From CAXWPM01 sp965206125 (GTDB lineage: Bacteria; Acidobacteriota; Terriglobia; 20CM-2-55-15), in the NCBI GenBank assembly GCA_965206125.1, contig CBDBIN010000039.1:124001-188000 (forward strand): a stretch of DNA of 64,000 nt. Direction: 5' to 3'. The notes beneath the pieces were generated by a model, which did not search any database, was not told the origin of the DNA, and saw nothing but the letters and a program-made list of their open reading frames with translations. Shown here one piece after another: positions 46,800 through 57,991 of this stretch; within the stretch, counting starts at the first letter, position 1, and the number at the start of each line of letters is the position of its first letter. A program made the position numbers and the translations under genes.

Positions 46800-48191
46800 A
46801 TGAGGAACGATTCAATGCGACGACTACACTGGAACAGTCACTTAGTTACCGCCGTCATCGTGCTCCTGATCGTCGGATCGGGCGCAGCGTCTGCGCAGTC
46901 TCCCGAAGACCTGCTCGTAAGCCAGTACATGACCGAGCAGAACGCGGCCCGCGATATCATGAATGCCGGGCGGGATCTGCTTGATGAGAACCAGTACGCG
47001 CTGGCGGAAGAAAGATTTCGTGAGCTTCTGCGCCGGTTCCCGAACGACCGGTACGCCGCGCAGACCAACTACTATCTGATCCGGGCCCTCGTTGAGGCCA
47101 GGCAAGCTGAGGAAGCATTGCTCGAGGTCGAGCGGTTTCAGGTGCGCTTTCCGGATTCGACCTGGCTGGAGGACGTTCTCGAGGAGAGGATCCGCCTGAC
47201 CAACGAGCTGCCGAGGCTAGCCGCATTCCGCGCTCCGGCCGCTCCGGTCCCCCCCGTGGCTCCGCCCGCCCCGCAGGCGCCGCCCGCACCTGTAGCTCCC
47301 CCCGCTCCCGTGGTCGCGGGGCAAGCGTTCGACCGATACCGTGTCGTTCTCGAAATGAGCGAGGCACAGGGGCGTGAAATGGAAGCCAGGATGAGGGAAG
47401 CCGAGGCGATGCTGCGGTACGGCCTGTCCGGAGCGCTGGCCGGCGTGCAGGGAGTCGTCGCCGACCGTCTGCAGGGTTTCGTGGAAGGAGACGACGTCGA
47501 TCCCGAAGTCAGTCTTCAGCAAGAGATCATGCGTGCCGTTATCGCCGCGGACCCGGAACGTGCGATGGAGATCGCTGCCGAGCGCCTCGAACGCGATCCG
47601 TCCGATCCAGTCGTCCTCGCCAATTTTCATATGATCGCCCGAAGCAATACCGACCAGGCGTTGACCATGCTCCAGAACATCGCTACGAACTCCGAGAGCG
47701 AACGGGCACGCCGGGAGGCCATCTTCTGGATCAGCCGGTGGGATGGGGACGAGGAACGCATTGTTGATGTGCTGCTGGAGATTCTGCCGTCTATCGACGA
47801 TGACGAGACTGCCGCTTCGGTGGCGTTTTCTCTGAGTCGGGTCGAGAGCGAACGCGCCGTCTCGGTTCTCGAGACGATCGCCAGCGATGCGTCACGATCC
47901 GAGGAGTTGCGGAAGAACGCTGTGTTCTACATCAGCCGTACCGACGTGGGCAATCAGGTCGAGGCGCTTGGCCGTATCTACCGCAGCGCTTCGGACAACG
48001 AAGAGATCCGTAAGCAGGTGACGTTCTCCCTGAGCCGCGCCGACGATGAGGCCGGGGCGGTCAACCTGCTGGGAGAAATCGCGCGGAACGATCCCAGCAC
48101 TGAAGTCCGGAAGCAGGCCGTGTTTTTCCTGGGGCGAATGGATACCCCCGAGGCGCTCCGGATCCTGGAGAGCCTCCTGACCGGACCGTAA
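46800..48191 (+). CDS. Secreted TPR/HEAT-repeat protein, first
   Basis: 463 residues. A signal peptide (ending ASAQ) precedes a TPR/YbgF-like region (LDENQYALAEERFRELLRRF), a Pro/Ala linker (PAAPVPPVAPPAPQAPPAPV), and about five HEAT-type repeats in residues 300-460. Each repeat has a core such as ARREAIFWISR, ELRKNAVFYISR, EIRKQVTFSLSR or EVRKQAVFFLGR. It is probably a periplasmic scaffold or the sensor partner of the anti-sigma factor. It lies two bases after that gene. Confidence 0.8.
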   Translation: MRNDSMRRLHWNSHLVTAVIVLLIVGSGAASAQSPEDLLVSQYMTEQNAARDIMNAGRDLLDENQYALAEERFRELLRRFPNDRYAAQTNYYLIRALVEARQAEEALLEVERFQVRFPDSTWLEDVLEERIRLTNELPRLAAFRAPAAPVPPVAPPAPQAPPAPVAPPAPVVAGQAFDRYRVVLEMSEAQGREMEARMREAEAMLRYGLSGALAGVQGVVADRLQGFVEGDDVDPEVSLQQEIMRAVIAADPERAMEIAAERLERDPSDPVVLANFHMIARSNTDQALTMLQNIATNSESERARREAIFWISRWDGDEERIVDVLLEILPSIDDDETAASVAFSLSRVESERAVSVLETIASDASRSEELRKNAVFYISRTDVGNQVEALGRIYRSASDNEEIRKQVTFSLSRADDEAGAVNLLGEIARNDPSTEVRKQAVFFLGRMDTPEALRILESLLTGP

Positions 48192-48216
48192 CAACCAACC
48201 GGACGTGAACGATGAC

Positions 48217-48241
48217 GGGCGGGCACAGGTCCCGCCCCTAC
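48217..48241. repeat. GGGCGGG/CCCGCCC hairpin repeat
   Basis: GGGCGGG and CCCGCCC flank CACAGGT, followed by CTAC. The same pattern is a widespread intergenic repeat in environmental genomes, from memory. It lies between the two HEAT genes. Confidence 0.5.
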
Positions 48242-48256
48242 ACCAACTACATCGAC

Positions 48257-49099
48257 ATGACTGTCTTCGGCCTCCTTCTCATGTTTTCCTTCCAGGTTGC
48301 TACCGGGGATTTTGTCCAGGTCCCAGGCGCGACGCTTCGATCACGTTTCGACACGGCGCTCGAAAGCGGTCGGTCCAGCGGTGAAGAGTCCTTCTGGGTC
48401 GCCTACGCCTTCCCGATCGAGGCCGGCGTACGGATCGACTCCAGGAACGGTGGCCTGAACATCACGCGGGGAACTTCTAAGGACGTCCCGAGGTCCGACG
48501 ATGGAATAGTCTGGCTTTCCGAGGCCGGCCGCGCGACCGATCGGGCGGGGATATTCCTGCTGACGCGGGCATCCGACGGCGCTATCCAGAGAATCCGCCT
48601 TCTCGACCTGGACGAGAACTTCGAGATCCGAGGCCGGCAAGTCTATTGGCTTGGGGAAGCGGCTGAGGCCGCGAGCGTCGACCTTCTTGCCGGGCTCGTC
48701 GCGTCTCGGGGGGAGGGTAACGCGTCGGGCCTGATGATGCTGATGACCCTGCACGACGGCGAGGCCGCTACAGACCGTCTGGTCGGCATCGCTCGCGGGG
48801 GCGGCGCCCGAAACGTGCGCAAGAACGCCCTGTTCTGGCTAGGACAGGAAGTCAGCCGGCGTGCCGGGGAGGCGCTTCGCGATATCGTGATGGAGGACAC
48901 GCCGGAAGTGGAAGTCCAAAAGCAGGCCGTCTTTGCCATCAGCCGCCGTAACGATGCCGAATCCGTCCCGATATTGATGGATATTGCCGAGAACCACTCC
49001 CACCTGGAGGTCCGCAAACAGGCCATCTTCTGGCTTGGCCGCAAGGACGATCCGCGAGTTGTGGACTTCTTCACCAGGCTCCTTAGACAGCAGCAGTAA
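48257..49099 (+). CDS. Secreted HEAT-repeat protein, second
   Basis: 280 residues from the ATG at 48257 (MTVFGLLLMFSFQVATGDFV); an upstream frame start would include the hairpin repeat. After a signal peptide comes a beta-type domain (FWVAYAFPIEAGVRIDSRNG) and three HEAT repeats with NVRKNALFWLGQ, EVQKQAVFAISR and EVRKQAIFWLGR cores matching those of the upstream protein. The last 74 bases including the stop are duplicated in tandem just downstream. It belongs to the sigma operon. Confidence 0.78.
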   Translation: MTVFGLLLMFSFQVATGDFVQVPGATLRSRFDTALESGRSSGEESFWVAYAFPIEAGVRIDSRNGGLNITRGTSKDVPRSDDGIVWLSEAGRATDRAGIFLLTRASDGAIQRIRLLDLDENFEIRGRQVYWLGEAAEAASVDLLAGLVASRGEGNASGLMMLMTLHDGEAATDRLVGIARGGGARNVRKNALFWLGQEVSRRAGEALRDIVMEDTPEVEVQKQAVFAISRRNDAESVPILMDIAENHSHLEVRKQAIFWLGRKDDPRVVDFFTRLLRQQQ

Positions 49100-49173
49100 T
49101 CTTCTGGCTTGGCCGCAAGGACGATCCGCGAGTTGTGGACTTCTTCACCAGGCTCCTTAGACAGCAGCAGTAA
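49026..49173. repeat. Perfect 74-bp tandem duplication at the end of the HEAT gene
   Basis: The unit TCTTCTGGCTTGGCCGCAAG through CAGCAGCAGTAA at 49026-49099 is repeated without change at 49100-49173. The first copy holds the gene's last codons and stop, so the protein is unaffected. The perfect identity implies a recent event or an assembly artefact. Confidence 0.9.
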
Positions 49174-49283
49174 CAACCAGATCAATGGCCGATGATCGGG
49201 TGGCCATTCCGTAAATTGCTGCCAGGCTGCTCGCCCCTCCTCGATCGCTCGATAACAATCAGACTGCGAGCTATACTTGGACC

Positions 49284-49571
49284 ATGTCAGATAAGAAACT
49301 CGAGGTCCGTTGCACCTGTTGTGACGCGACTCTGACAGTAGATGCGGCGAGCGGGGAAGTTCTCTTTACGAAGCAGCCCGAGAAGAAGGGCCTGTCCTTT
49401 GAGGACGCCCTGGCCAGCGTGAAGCGGCAACAGGAGACTGCATCAGACCGCTTTGATCAGGCTTTCGAGAAGGAGAAAGGTCGCAAGGACCTGATCGACG
49501 CGAAGTTCCAGGAAGCGATGGATCGGGCCGACGAGCTGGAGATGCCGATTCGGGACATCGACCTGGACTAA
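49284..49571 (+). CDS. Small zinc-ribbon-like protein
   Basis: 95 residues. It begins MSDKKLEVRCTCCDATLTVD; the CTCC cluster suggests half a zinc ribbon, possibly completed by dimer formation. The rest is a charged helical hairpin (FEDALASVKRQQETASDRFD, FEKEKGRKDLIDAKFQEAMD). No ribosome site stronger than GGACC is visible. It is likely a conserved acidobacterial protein of unknown role. Confidence 0.6.
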   Translation: MSDKKLEVRCTCCDATLTVDAASGEVLFTKQPEKKGLSFEDALASVKRQQETASDRFDQAFEKEKGRKDLIDAKFQEAMDRADELEMPIRDIDLD

Positions 49572-49906
49572 CCTTAGCGTCGGGCCCACCGCGCCTGCGC
49601 TGGTCGGCGATTGAAAGTGCCCTGACTGGTTTTCTCACCCTCGGTGGCGGGAACTCTGACGGGCACGGTCCCCCCACGCCGAGCCTTAGCGTCGGGCCCA
49701 CCGCGCCTGCGCTGGTCGGCGATTAAAAGTGCCCGACTGGTTTTCTCACCCTCGGTGGCGGGAACTCTGACGGGCACGGTCCCCCCACGCCGAGCCTTAG
49801 CGTCGGGCCCACCGCGCCTGCGCTGGTCGGCGATTGAAAGTGCCCTGACTGGTTTTCTCGCCCTCGGTGGCGGGAACTCTGACGGGCACGGTCCCCCCAC
49901 GCCCTG
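49572..49906. repeat. Three-unit tandem array of 111-112 bp
   Basis: Units begin CCTTAGCGTCGGGCCCACCG at 49572, 49684 and 49795 and are nearly identical; the middle unit lost one base. A degenerate fourth start (TTTAGCCTCGGGCCC) follows near 49913. The array directly abuts the zinc-ribbon gene's stop. Single copies of the same opening motif lie near 34,944 and 55,300. Confidence 0.9.
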
Positions 49907-49926
49907 CCTTTAGCCTCGGGCCCGGA

Positions 49927-49989
49927 ACCCGGTCACTACGGTTCCCGGTTCTGACGGACGGTCAGAACCCAGAGCGGTAGCGACGAGGT
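49927..49989. repeat. REP-like inverted pair
   Basis: ACCCGGTCACTACGGTTCCC (49927 onward) faces CAGAACCCAGAGCGGTAGCG (49963 onward) with only nine bases between. It lies between the tandem array and the pnp terminator. Confidence 0.82.
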
Positions 49990-49993
49990 CCCA

Positions 49994-50025
49994 AGAAAAA
50001 GGCGGCCCATGGCGGGCCGCCTTTC
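49994..50025 (-). terminator. Rho-independent terminator of the rpsO-pnp transcript
   Basis: On the minus strand AAAGGCGGCCC pairs with GGGCCGCCTTT around a short loop, followed by TTTTTCTT. It lies 20 bases after the pnp stop. Confidence 0.85.
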
Positions 50026-50044
50026 GCATGCTTCAATCTCCAAC

Positions 50045-52228
<2,184 letters not shown>

Positions 52229-52367
52229 AGTTTTTGTGTTTCCTTTTGTCGACTCCGACGAATCCGAAGGGAACCCGGCCACAATCAGGCCGATACACAA
52301 CTGTCCTTTGGTGACCTGGACTGCTGGATCCCACGGGGTTGGACTCGATCGGTAGGGGTTCTTGCGC

Positions 52368-52637
52368 TTACTTGCGCAGCCCGAGCTTCTTGATCACTTC
52401 CTTGTACCGGCCCACCTCATGTCGCTTCAGGTATGCCAGCAGCCGGCGACGGCGTCCGACGAGCTTCAACAGCCCGCGCCGGGACGCGTGATCTTTCTTG
52501 TGTGTCTTGAAATGCTCGGTAAGGTAAGTGATGCGTTCACTGAGTATCGCGATCTGGACTTCCGGAGAGCCCGTGTCCGAAGAATGGATTCGATACTCAT
52601 CGATGATTGAGCCTTTGGATTCGGTCGTCAGAGCCAT
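52368..52637 (-). CDS. rpsO: 30S ribosomal protein S15
   Basis: 89 residues, full length. HSSDTGSPEVQIAILSERIT, HKKDHASRRGLLKLVGRRRR and YLKRHEVGRYKEVIKKLGLR are diagnostic. AGGAG lies upstream of the ATG in an AT-rich leader. The 140-base gap to pnp may hold RNA processing sites. Confidence 0.97.
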   Translation of the reverse strand: MALTTESKGSIIDEYRIHSSDTGSPEVQIAILSERITYLTEHFKTHKKDHASRRGLLKLVGRRRRLLAYLKRHEVGRYKEVIKKLGLRK

Positions 52638-52671
52638 TAATTTGCTTTTTTTCTCCTACTTTTTTGAACAA

Positions 52672-53529
52672 TCAGATTAACACAACTTTGGGGTGCGCCC
52701 AACCCCTTTCAACCCGAGCGACCGCTATAAGTCGGCCTCTTTTGTTGAAGATGCAGATGGGTGAGGCGTCCAGCCCAACTTCGATAGCCACCCCATTTTG
52801 AACCTGGATTTCGACATCGGCATCGACCTCGGTCCGGTCCAGATGGCCGAGCAATTTTTCGGGTGGAATGATGTCTTCGGCCGACGCGTCGTCGACCCTC
52901 AGAGCGTCCTCGACGACAAACGGACCGGATCGGATCCGCCGCAGGGATAGCAGATGTGCCCCGATACCGAGTTCGTTTCCAAGGTCCCGTGCCAGACTCC
53001 GGATGTAGGTCCCCGCCGAACACACCGCATGAAACCTCACGATTGGTGCCTCGAACGAGACCAGGTCGAACCGCTCGACCTCGATCCGAACCGGGGCCAG
53101 ATCCACGGCGATGCCTCGCCGGGCCAGCCGGTGGGCGGCGACTCCCGAGATTTTCTTGGCCGAATAGGCGGGCGGGACCTGATCAATCGTGCCCGTCAGC
53201 ACGTCCATGGCAGAAGCGACGGATTCGCCGTCGACCGAGACCTCGACGGGTTCGCCGAGCGGCTCGCCCTCCAGGTCGCATGTCGTTGTCGCCCAGCCCA
53301 GACGAATCTCTCCCGTGTATTCCTTCGGGTACGTGAGAATGAACTGGGCCAGCCGCGTCGCCTTTCCGATCGTGATCGGCAAGACGCCTGTCGCGGCCGG
53401 ATCGAGCGTGCCTAAATGGCCCACCTTGGGGCCCGACAAACGTCGCCGGATGCGGTCGACGACATCATGGGACGTGATCCCGGCAGGCTTATCGATGACG
53501 AAAGCGCCGGATAGTTGCGAAGCGGTCAT
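52672..53529 (-). CDS. truB: tRNA pseudouridine-55 synthase TruB
   Basis: 285 residues. Catalytic aspartate lies in KVGHLGTLDPAATGVLPITI, with VPPAYSAKKISG and CSAGTYIRSLARDLG following. The C-terminal PUA-like part is short. It forms the T-loop pseudouridine in tRNA. It precedes rpsO by 35 bases and is separated from nrnA by a repeat. Confidence 0.95.
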   Translation of the reverse strand: MTASQLSGAFVIDKPAGITSHDVVDRIRRRLSGPKVGHLGTLDPAATGVLPITIGKATRLAQFILTYPKEYTGEIRLGWATTTCDLEGEPLGEPVEVSVDGESVASAMDVLTGTIDQVPPAYSAKKISGVAAHRLARRGIAVDLAPVRIEVERFDLVSFEAPIVRFHAVCSAGTYIRSLARDLGNELGIGAHLLSLRRIRSGPFVVEDALRVDDASAEDIIPPEKLLGHLDRTEVDADVEIQVQNGVAIEVGLDASPICIFNKRGRLIAVARVERGWAHPKVVLI

Positions 53530-53548
53530 CGAATATTGGGAAAGAAGG

Positions 53549-53675
53549 CCACGGATTGCACGGATTACACGGATAGGGATATGTCTTTTCGGAGCAGCGG
53601 TCCGAAGCCGTTGCCTGCTCTTTCAATCCGTTCAATCCGTTAAATCCGTGGCAAACTCCTATCCGTGTAATCCGT
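53549..53675. repeat. ACGGATT-rich inverted repeat, copy 3
   Basis: CCACGGATTGCACGGATTAC (from 53549) mirrors CAATCCGTTAAATCCGTGG (to 53651), and ATCCGTGTAATCCGT follows. It separates nrnA from truB inside the cluster and supplies the last codons of nrnA. Confidence 0.8.
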
Positions 53676-54656
53676 CGCAGACGACGGGGCGGAGGCGCGA
53701 GGCTGGCGAAGACCCATCTGGTGGCGTACCGAGGACACGACCTGCCGCTGGACCGCCTCCTGGGAGCCGACCAAGCGGCACCCGGCGGCTTTTCGATGTC
53801 CACCACCACCGAATTTCGCGGCGATTGCCGACACATCGACATCGTTTTTCGAGCGCAGGCTGACCCGGAACGAGCCGTCGTCGAGTTCCCGGAAGAACAC
53901 GGCAACTTCAACGCCGACGATCGTCAACGGATAGTTGACCAGGCCCTCGACATCGTCATCCATGCATCCATGGCGCTTCATGTCTTCACGAGTGAGGACC
54001 ATCCAGACGATTCGGCCGCTTTCGTCCAGATCCATCGCGTTCAACATGACCCCCATCGCACGCACTTTTTCGACAGGGTTTGAATAGAAGACCCGCATCG
54101 CGATTTCAGGCACGTCGGCGCCGTGCTCGGCCAGCTCGGCCGCAATTCGAAAAGTCCCTGCCGTGGTCGAAGAGAACTGGAATGATCCTGTGTCGGTCAG
54201 GATCGCGACGTACACGTTGGTTGCGATTTCGGGTGTAATGCCGACGCCCAGTGCCTTTGAAATTCGATAGATCATCTCGCCGACTGCACAGGCCGACGGC
54301 TCGATCCAGTTGACATTCCCGAAGGGCTCGGTCGAATGGTGATGGTCGATGTTGACGACAAACTGATCGCCCAGCCCACCGATTCCGGGCCGGTCGATGC
54401 TGCCGCATTCCAGAACGAACGCAGCATCGAACGACCGGTCCAGGCGGTCGGCAACCTGAACGCGGTCGGTTCCGGGTAGTTGCAGATAGCGTTCCGGAAC
54501 CGGATGGTGGCTGATGATCGTAACCTTCTTATCGAGAGCGTCGAGAGTCAGGGCAAGAGCGAGCTGAGAACCCAGAGAGTCTCCGTCCGGACGCACATGG
54601 GATGCGATCAGGAAATCCTGCTTGCTTTGGATTACTTCCAGAACGTTCTGAATCAT
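53640..54656 (-). CDS. nrnA: DHH-family phosphoesterase, NrnA-like
   Basis: 338 residues. The DHH domain has ASHVRPDGDSLGSQLALA, VLECGSID and VNIDHHHST; the DHHA1 domain ends with KFGGGGHRKAAGCRL. NrnA-type enzymes degrade nanoRNA and dephosphorylate pAp. The ATG overlaps the rbfA stop (ATGA). The last dozen residues (ATDYTDRSLPRI) are encoded by the ACGGATT repeat, so the natural C-terminus was probably shorter or different. Confidence 0.92.
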   Translation of the reverse strand: MIQNVLEVIQSKQDFLIASHVRPDGDSLGSQLALALTLDALDKKVTIISHHPVPERYLQLPGTDRVQVADRLDRSFDAAFVLECGSIDRPGIGGLGDQFVVNIDHHHSTEPFGNVNWIEPSACAVGEMIYRISKALGVGITPEIATNVYVAILTDTGSFQFSSTTAGTFRIAAELAEHGADVPEIAMRVFYSNPVEKVRAMGVMLNAMDLDESGRIVWMVLTREDMKRHGCMDDDVEGLVNYPLTIVGVEVAVFFRELDDGSFRVSLRSKNDVDVSAIAAKFGGGGHRKAAGCRLVGSQEAVQRQVVSSVRHQMGLRQPRASAPSSATDYTDRSLPRI

Positions 54657-55012
54657 GTTTCGTCCGAATGGATCTCGGTCAGCAGTTCCTCGACTCGAAT
54701 CTCGTTCTCGACCGACGCGTCGTACTCGAAGGTGAGTTCGGGAACGCGCCGCAGGTGCGGCAGGTCTTGGCTGAGCTGCCGCCGGAGGAAGCCCAGGGCC
54801 GAATTCAATCCTTCGAGCGTCTGCCGCCGCCCCTCATCCGTCGTGCCCGGGCTGCTCACGTAGATCCTCGCATGACCCAGGTCGTGAGACAGCCGGACAT
54901 GGGTGACCGCGACGATGCCGACTCTCGGATCGTCCAGGTCTCCGGCGATAGCTGCCGAGACTTGCTCCCGCAGTTGCTCGGCTAGCCGATCGATGCGTTT
55001 GCCGTCCGCCAT
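54653..55012 (-). CDS. rbfA: Ribosome-binding factor A
   Basis: 119 residues, full length. RIDRLAEQLREQVSAAIAGD, LDDPRVGIVAVTHVRLSHDL and ALGFLRRQLSQDLPHLRRVP match RbfA with its KH-like fold. It helps mature the 30S subunit. It overlaps the neighbours on both sides by one to four bases. Confidence 0.95.
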   Translation of the reverse strand: MADGKRIDRLAEQLREQVSAAIAGDLDDPRVGIVAVTHVRLSHDLGHARIYVSSPGTTDEGRRQTLEGLNSALGFLRRQLSQDLPHLRRVPELTFEYDASVENEIRVEELLTEIHSDET

Positions 55013-55293
55013 CAGAGAAACTCAATGTTCCCGTTCACCGTGCAATCGGGAAGGGCCCGCTCGACTTCCTGCAGCGCAAGATTCAGTTGCTGTTCCAGAT
55101 AGTCGTGATCGGGCCCGATGCTGACGATACCGACTCCCGCGCGTTGCCACAGTTCCTGGTGGTCGAGTTCGGAAACGGATACATTGAACCGATTGCGAAG
55201 CCGATCCTTCAGCCGCCGAATCGCCATCCGCTTGTCCTTCAGCGAATGCGCATACGGTAAATGCAGGTCGAGTTGCAGCAGCCCGATATGCAT
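55012..55293 (-). CDS. DUF503 (YlxP-like) protein
   Basis: 93 residues from the ATG at 55293 (MHIGLLQLDLHLPYAHSLKD). KDKRMAIRRLKDRLRNRFNV and GIVSIGPDHDYLEQQLNLAL are the family core. It always lies between infB and rbfA in this cluster type; it is thought to act in ribosome assembly, but the activity is not firmly known. A CCTTAGCG repeat sits just upstream of the start. Confidence 0.9.
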   Translation of the reverse strand: MHIGLLQLDLHLPYAHSLKDKRMAIRRLKDRLRNRFNVSVSELDHQELWQRAGVGIVSIGPDHDYLEQQLNLALQEVERALPDCTVNGNIEFL

Positions 55294-55298
55294 GGGAT

Positions 55299-55390
55299 AC
55301 CTTAGCGTCGGGCCCACCGTCCCCCGTCGAACCCGCCGGTTGAGAGTGCCCCACCCTTCGGGGCAGCGAACACTCGCCGCTCCTCGTCTA
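55299..55390. repeat. CCTTAGCGTCGGGCCC-type element, single copy
   Basis: CCTTAGCGTCGGGCCCACCG begins near 55301 and is followed by GGTTGAGAGTGCCC, the same order as in the tandem units at 49,572. It fills the gap between infB and the DUF503 gene. Confidence 0.8.
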
Positions 55391-55391
55391 G

Positions 55392-57902
55392 CTAGATGCC
55401 CAGCTCGGCCGCGACTTTCTCGGTGATGAAGGCTTCGATGACATCGCCGACCTTGATGTCGTTAAAGTTCTGGAGGCTGATTCCGCACTCGTAACCGGAC
55501 CGCACTTCGTTCGTATCGTCCTTGAACCGTCTCAGCGAAGAAATCTTGCCTTCGAATATGACGACGTTGTCTCTGAGCAGTCGGACCTGAGCGTTGCGTG
55601 TCACGCGCCCGTCGGTGATGTAGCAGCCCGCGATCGTTCCGACCTTCGGCACCTTGAACGTATCGCGCACTTCGGCCGCACCCAGGTAGGACTCCTTGGT
55701 CACCGGCTCCAGCACACCCGTCATCGCGCGTTTGATCTCGTCCACGATGTCGTAGATCACGGTATGGAGCCGGATGTCGACGTTTTCGCGTGTTGCCACC
55801 TCGGCCGCTTTCCTCTCGGGCCTTACGTTGAAGCCCACGATGATCGAGTTCGACGTTGCCGCCAGGAGCACATCGTACTCGGTGATCGCGCCGACAGCCG
55901 AGTGGATGATGCGGACCTTAACCTTGTCGGTTTCGAGCTTGCCCAGCATTTCCGACAAGACTTCCGCCGAGCCCTGGACGTCGGCCTTCAGGATGATCGG
56001 CACCTCCTTGATGTCGCCCGTCGCCATCTGGAGATGCAGCTGGTCCAACGTGAGCCTCGTTCTCTTGGCCATCTCCTGCTCGCGCATTTTCTCCTGCCGC
56101 ACCTGGGCGATCTGTCGCGCCTTGGCGTCGTCGGTGATCACTTGGAACGGATCACCCGACATCGGGAGTCCTTGAAGCCCCAGCACCTCGACGGGAACCG
56201 AGGGTCCGGCCGCCTCAACCTTGTCGCCATGTTCGTCGTACATGGCGCGGACCTTACCGTAGACGGCACCGACGATGAAGTTGTCACCGACTCTCAGCGT
56301 TCCGTTCTGCACGAGTACAGTGGCCACGTTCCCGCGCCCCTTGTCCAGCTTTGCTTCGAGGACCGTACCCATGGCGGGGAAATCGGGATCGCCCCTCAGA
56401 TTCCTCATGTCGGCGACAAGCAGGATCATCTCCTGCAGGTCTTCGAGGTTCGTCTTCAACTTGGCCGAGACCTCGACCATGACCGTGTCGCCACCCCAAT
56501 CTTCGGCGAGCAGTTCCTTTTCGGCCAGTTCGCGTTTGACACGCTCCACGTTCGCGTTCGGGACGTCGATCTTGTTGATCGCCACGATCAATGGCACCTT
56601 CGAGGCTCTCGTGTGCGAGATCGACTCCAACGTCTGTGGCATGACCCCGTCGTCTGCTGCGACCACGAGGACTACGAGGTCGGTGACGGCCGCGCCTCGG
56701 GCGCGCATCAACGTGAAAGCTTCGTGGCCCGGCGTGTCGAGAAACGTAATCTTACGGTTGTTGCTGAGCTCGACCTGGTAGGCGCCGATGTGTTGGGTGA
56801 TGCCCCCGTGCTCGGATTCGGTGACGCGCGATGCCCGGATCGCATCCAGCAGTGACGTCTTGCCGTGGTCGACATGGCCCATGATCGTGACGACAGGCGG
56901 TCGTGCCACCATCTTTCCCGTTTCGGCGATCTCGACCGCTTCGAGCTGGACGGCCTCCTCGAACGTGACGAAGTCCGCCTCGGCGTTGAAGTCTTTGCAG
57001 AGGGCCTCGGCGAGTTCCTTGTCCAGAGGCTGGTTGATCGTCGCGAAGACTCCCCGATCCATCAGTTTCTTGATGACGTCCTTTGAGCGCGCGTCCAGCT
57101 GTTCGCACAGTTCCTTGACCGTGACGTTTTCGCTCAGCGTGACCCGCCGGAATTCCCGCACCGGTTCGGGCTTCGGCTGCGGGCGGGGCATCGGTCGCCG
57201 GCTCATGACGCGTGACGCTCGCGTCGGGCGCGGCCTGTCGCGTCGATCCCTGAAAGACGGTGGTGGCCCCTGGCGTGGCGGCGCCGTCCGGTTGTACGTG
57301 GGACGCTGCCCCGTACCACGCGGGTCGCGGGGCGATATGGGCCGCCTCACCGGCGGCTTGGGTACCGGCCGATTCTGTTGCCTCAGCCGTTCCTCGGCGA
57401 GCTGCTGCATCGTCTTCCGTTCTTCGACGGGGCGTGTCGTCGCCGCGGGCTTCTGAGCCACCGGCGCCTTCGGAGGAGCGGCTTGCGACCTCGGTGGTGC
57501 TGCGGCCGCCGGACGTACGGGCTGGGGTGCTGTTGCCGCAGGCACGGGTTGCGGCCGAGGCGGTTCGGCCTTCGGAGGGGCGGCTTCCACCGGCTCAGCC
57601 ACCGGCTCGACCGGTTTCGGTTTCGCCTTTACGAGCTTCGGTTCCGGAACCGTCTTCTCTTCGGTAGCTTCCTTGGCTGCTGGGGAGACCTTGGTGGTCG
57701 TGGCCTTCTTCGCCTTCGGTTTCTTCTTCGGCTTCTCGATGACCAGGACACCCAGAACTTTGCGCAGCTGTTCCGCGATGCGGTCTTCGACCGTATTGGA
57801 ATGAGAGGTTACCGGAGCACCCAGGTGCTGCAGTTCTCGAATCACTTCACTGTTGTCGCGATTGAGCTCGCGAGCCAGCTGATAAACTCGAAGCTTGGCC
57901 AT
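55392..57902 (-). CDS. infB: Translation initiation factor IF-2
   Basis: 836 residues from the ATG at 57902 (MAKLRVYQLARELNRDNSEV). The N-terminal IF2_N domain is followed by a long Pro/Ala/Lys-rich linker (about 70-250), a second IF2_N, and the GTPase core with G1 IMGHVDHGKTSLLDAI, G3 DTPGHEAF and G4 NKID. Domains II-IV are complete. It places initiator tRNA on the 30S subunit. The frame upstream of 57902 has no ribosome site. Confidence 0.97.
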   Translation of the reverse strand: MAKLRVYQLARELNRDNSEVIRELQHLGAPVTSHSNTVEDRIAEQLRKVLGVLVIEKPKKKPKAKKATTTKVSPAAKEATEEKTVPEPKLVKAKPKPVEPVAEPVEAAPPKAEPPRPQPVPAATAPQPVRPAAAAPPRSQAAPPKAPVAQKPAATTRPVEERKTMQQLAEERLRQQNRPVPKPPVRRPISPRDPRGTGQRPTYNRTAPPRQGPPPSFRDRRDRPRPTRASRVMSRRPMPRPQPKPEPVREFRRVTLSENVTVKELCEQLDARSKDVIKKLMDRGVFATINQPLDKELAEALCKDFNAEADFVTFEEAVQLEAVEIAETGKMVARPPVVTIMGHVDHGKTSLLDAIRASRVTESEHGGITQHIGAYQVELSNNRKITFLDTPGHEAFTLMRARGAAVTDLVVLVVAADDGVMPQTLESISHTRASKVPLIVAINKIDVPNANVERVKRELAEKELLAEDWGGDTVMVEVSAKLKTNLEDLQEMILLVADMRNLRGDPDFPAMGTVLEAKLDKGRGNVATVLVQNGTLRVGDNFIVGAVYGKVRAMYDEHGDKVEAAGPSVPVEVLGLQGLPMSGDPFQVITDDAKARQIAQVRQEKMREQEMAKRTRLTLDQLHLQMATGDIKEVPIILKADVQGSAEVLSEMLGKLETDKVKVRIIHSAVGAITEYDVLLAATSNSIIVGFNVRPERKAAEVATRENVDIRLHTVIYDIVDEIKRAMTGVLEPVTKESYLGAAEVRDTFKVPKVGTIAGCYITDGRVTRNAQVRLLRDNVVIFEGKISSLRRFKDDTNEVRSGYECGISLQNFNDIKVGDVIEAFITEKVAAELGI

Positions 57903-57991
57903 ACCGGTGCGGTCTACCTCTGTTCGGGCGACTTGGCAGAATATCACGGACGGCACGGAGGAGCCCTATCAGGGGGCGTCCCACCGCCGAT

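Noticed and set aside
49572..49906. CRISPR array
   Set aside because: The three units are whole 111-112-bp tandem repeats without unique spacers, and no cas genes are present.
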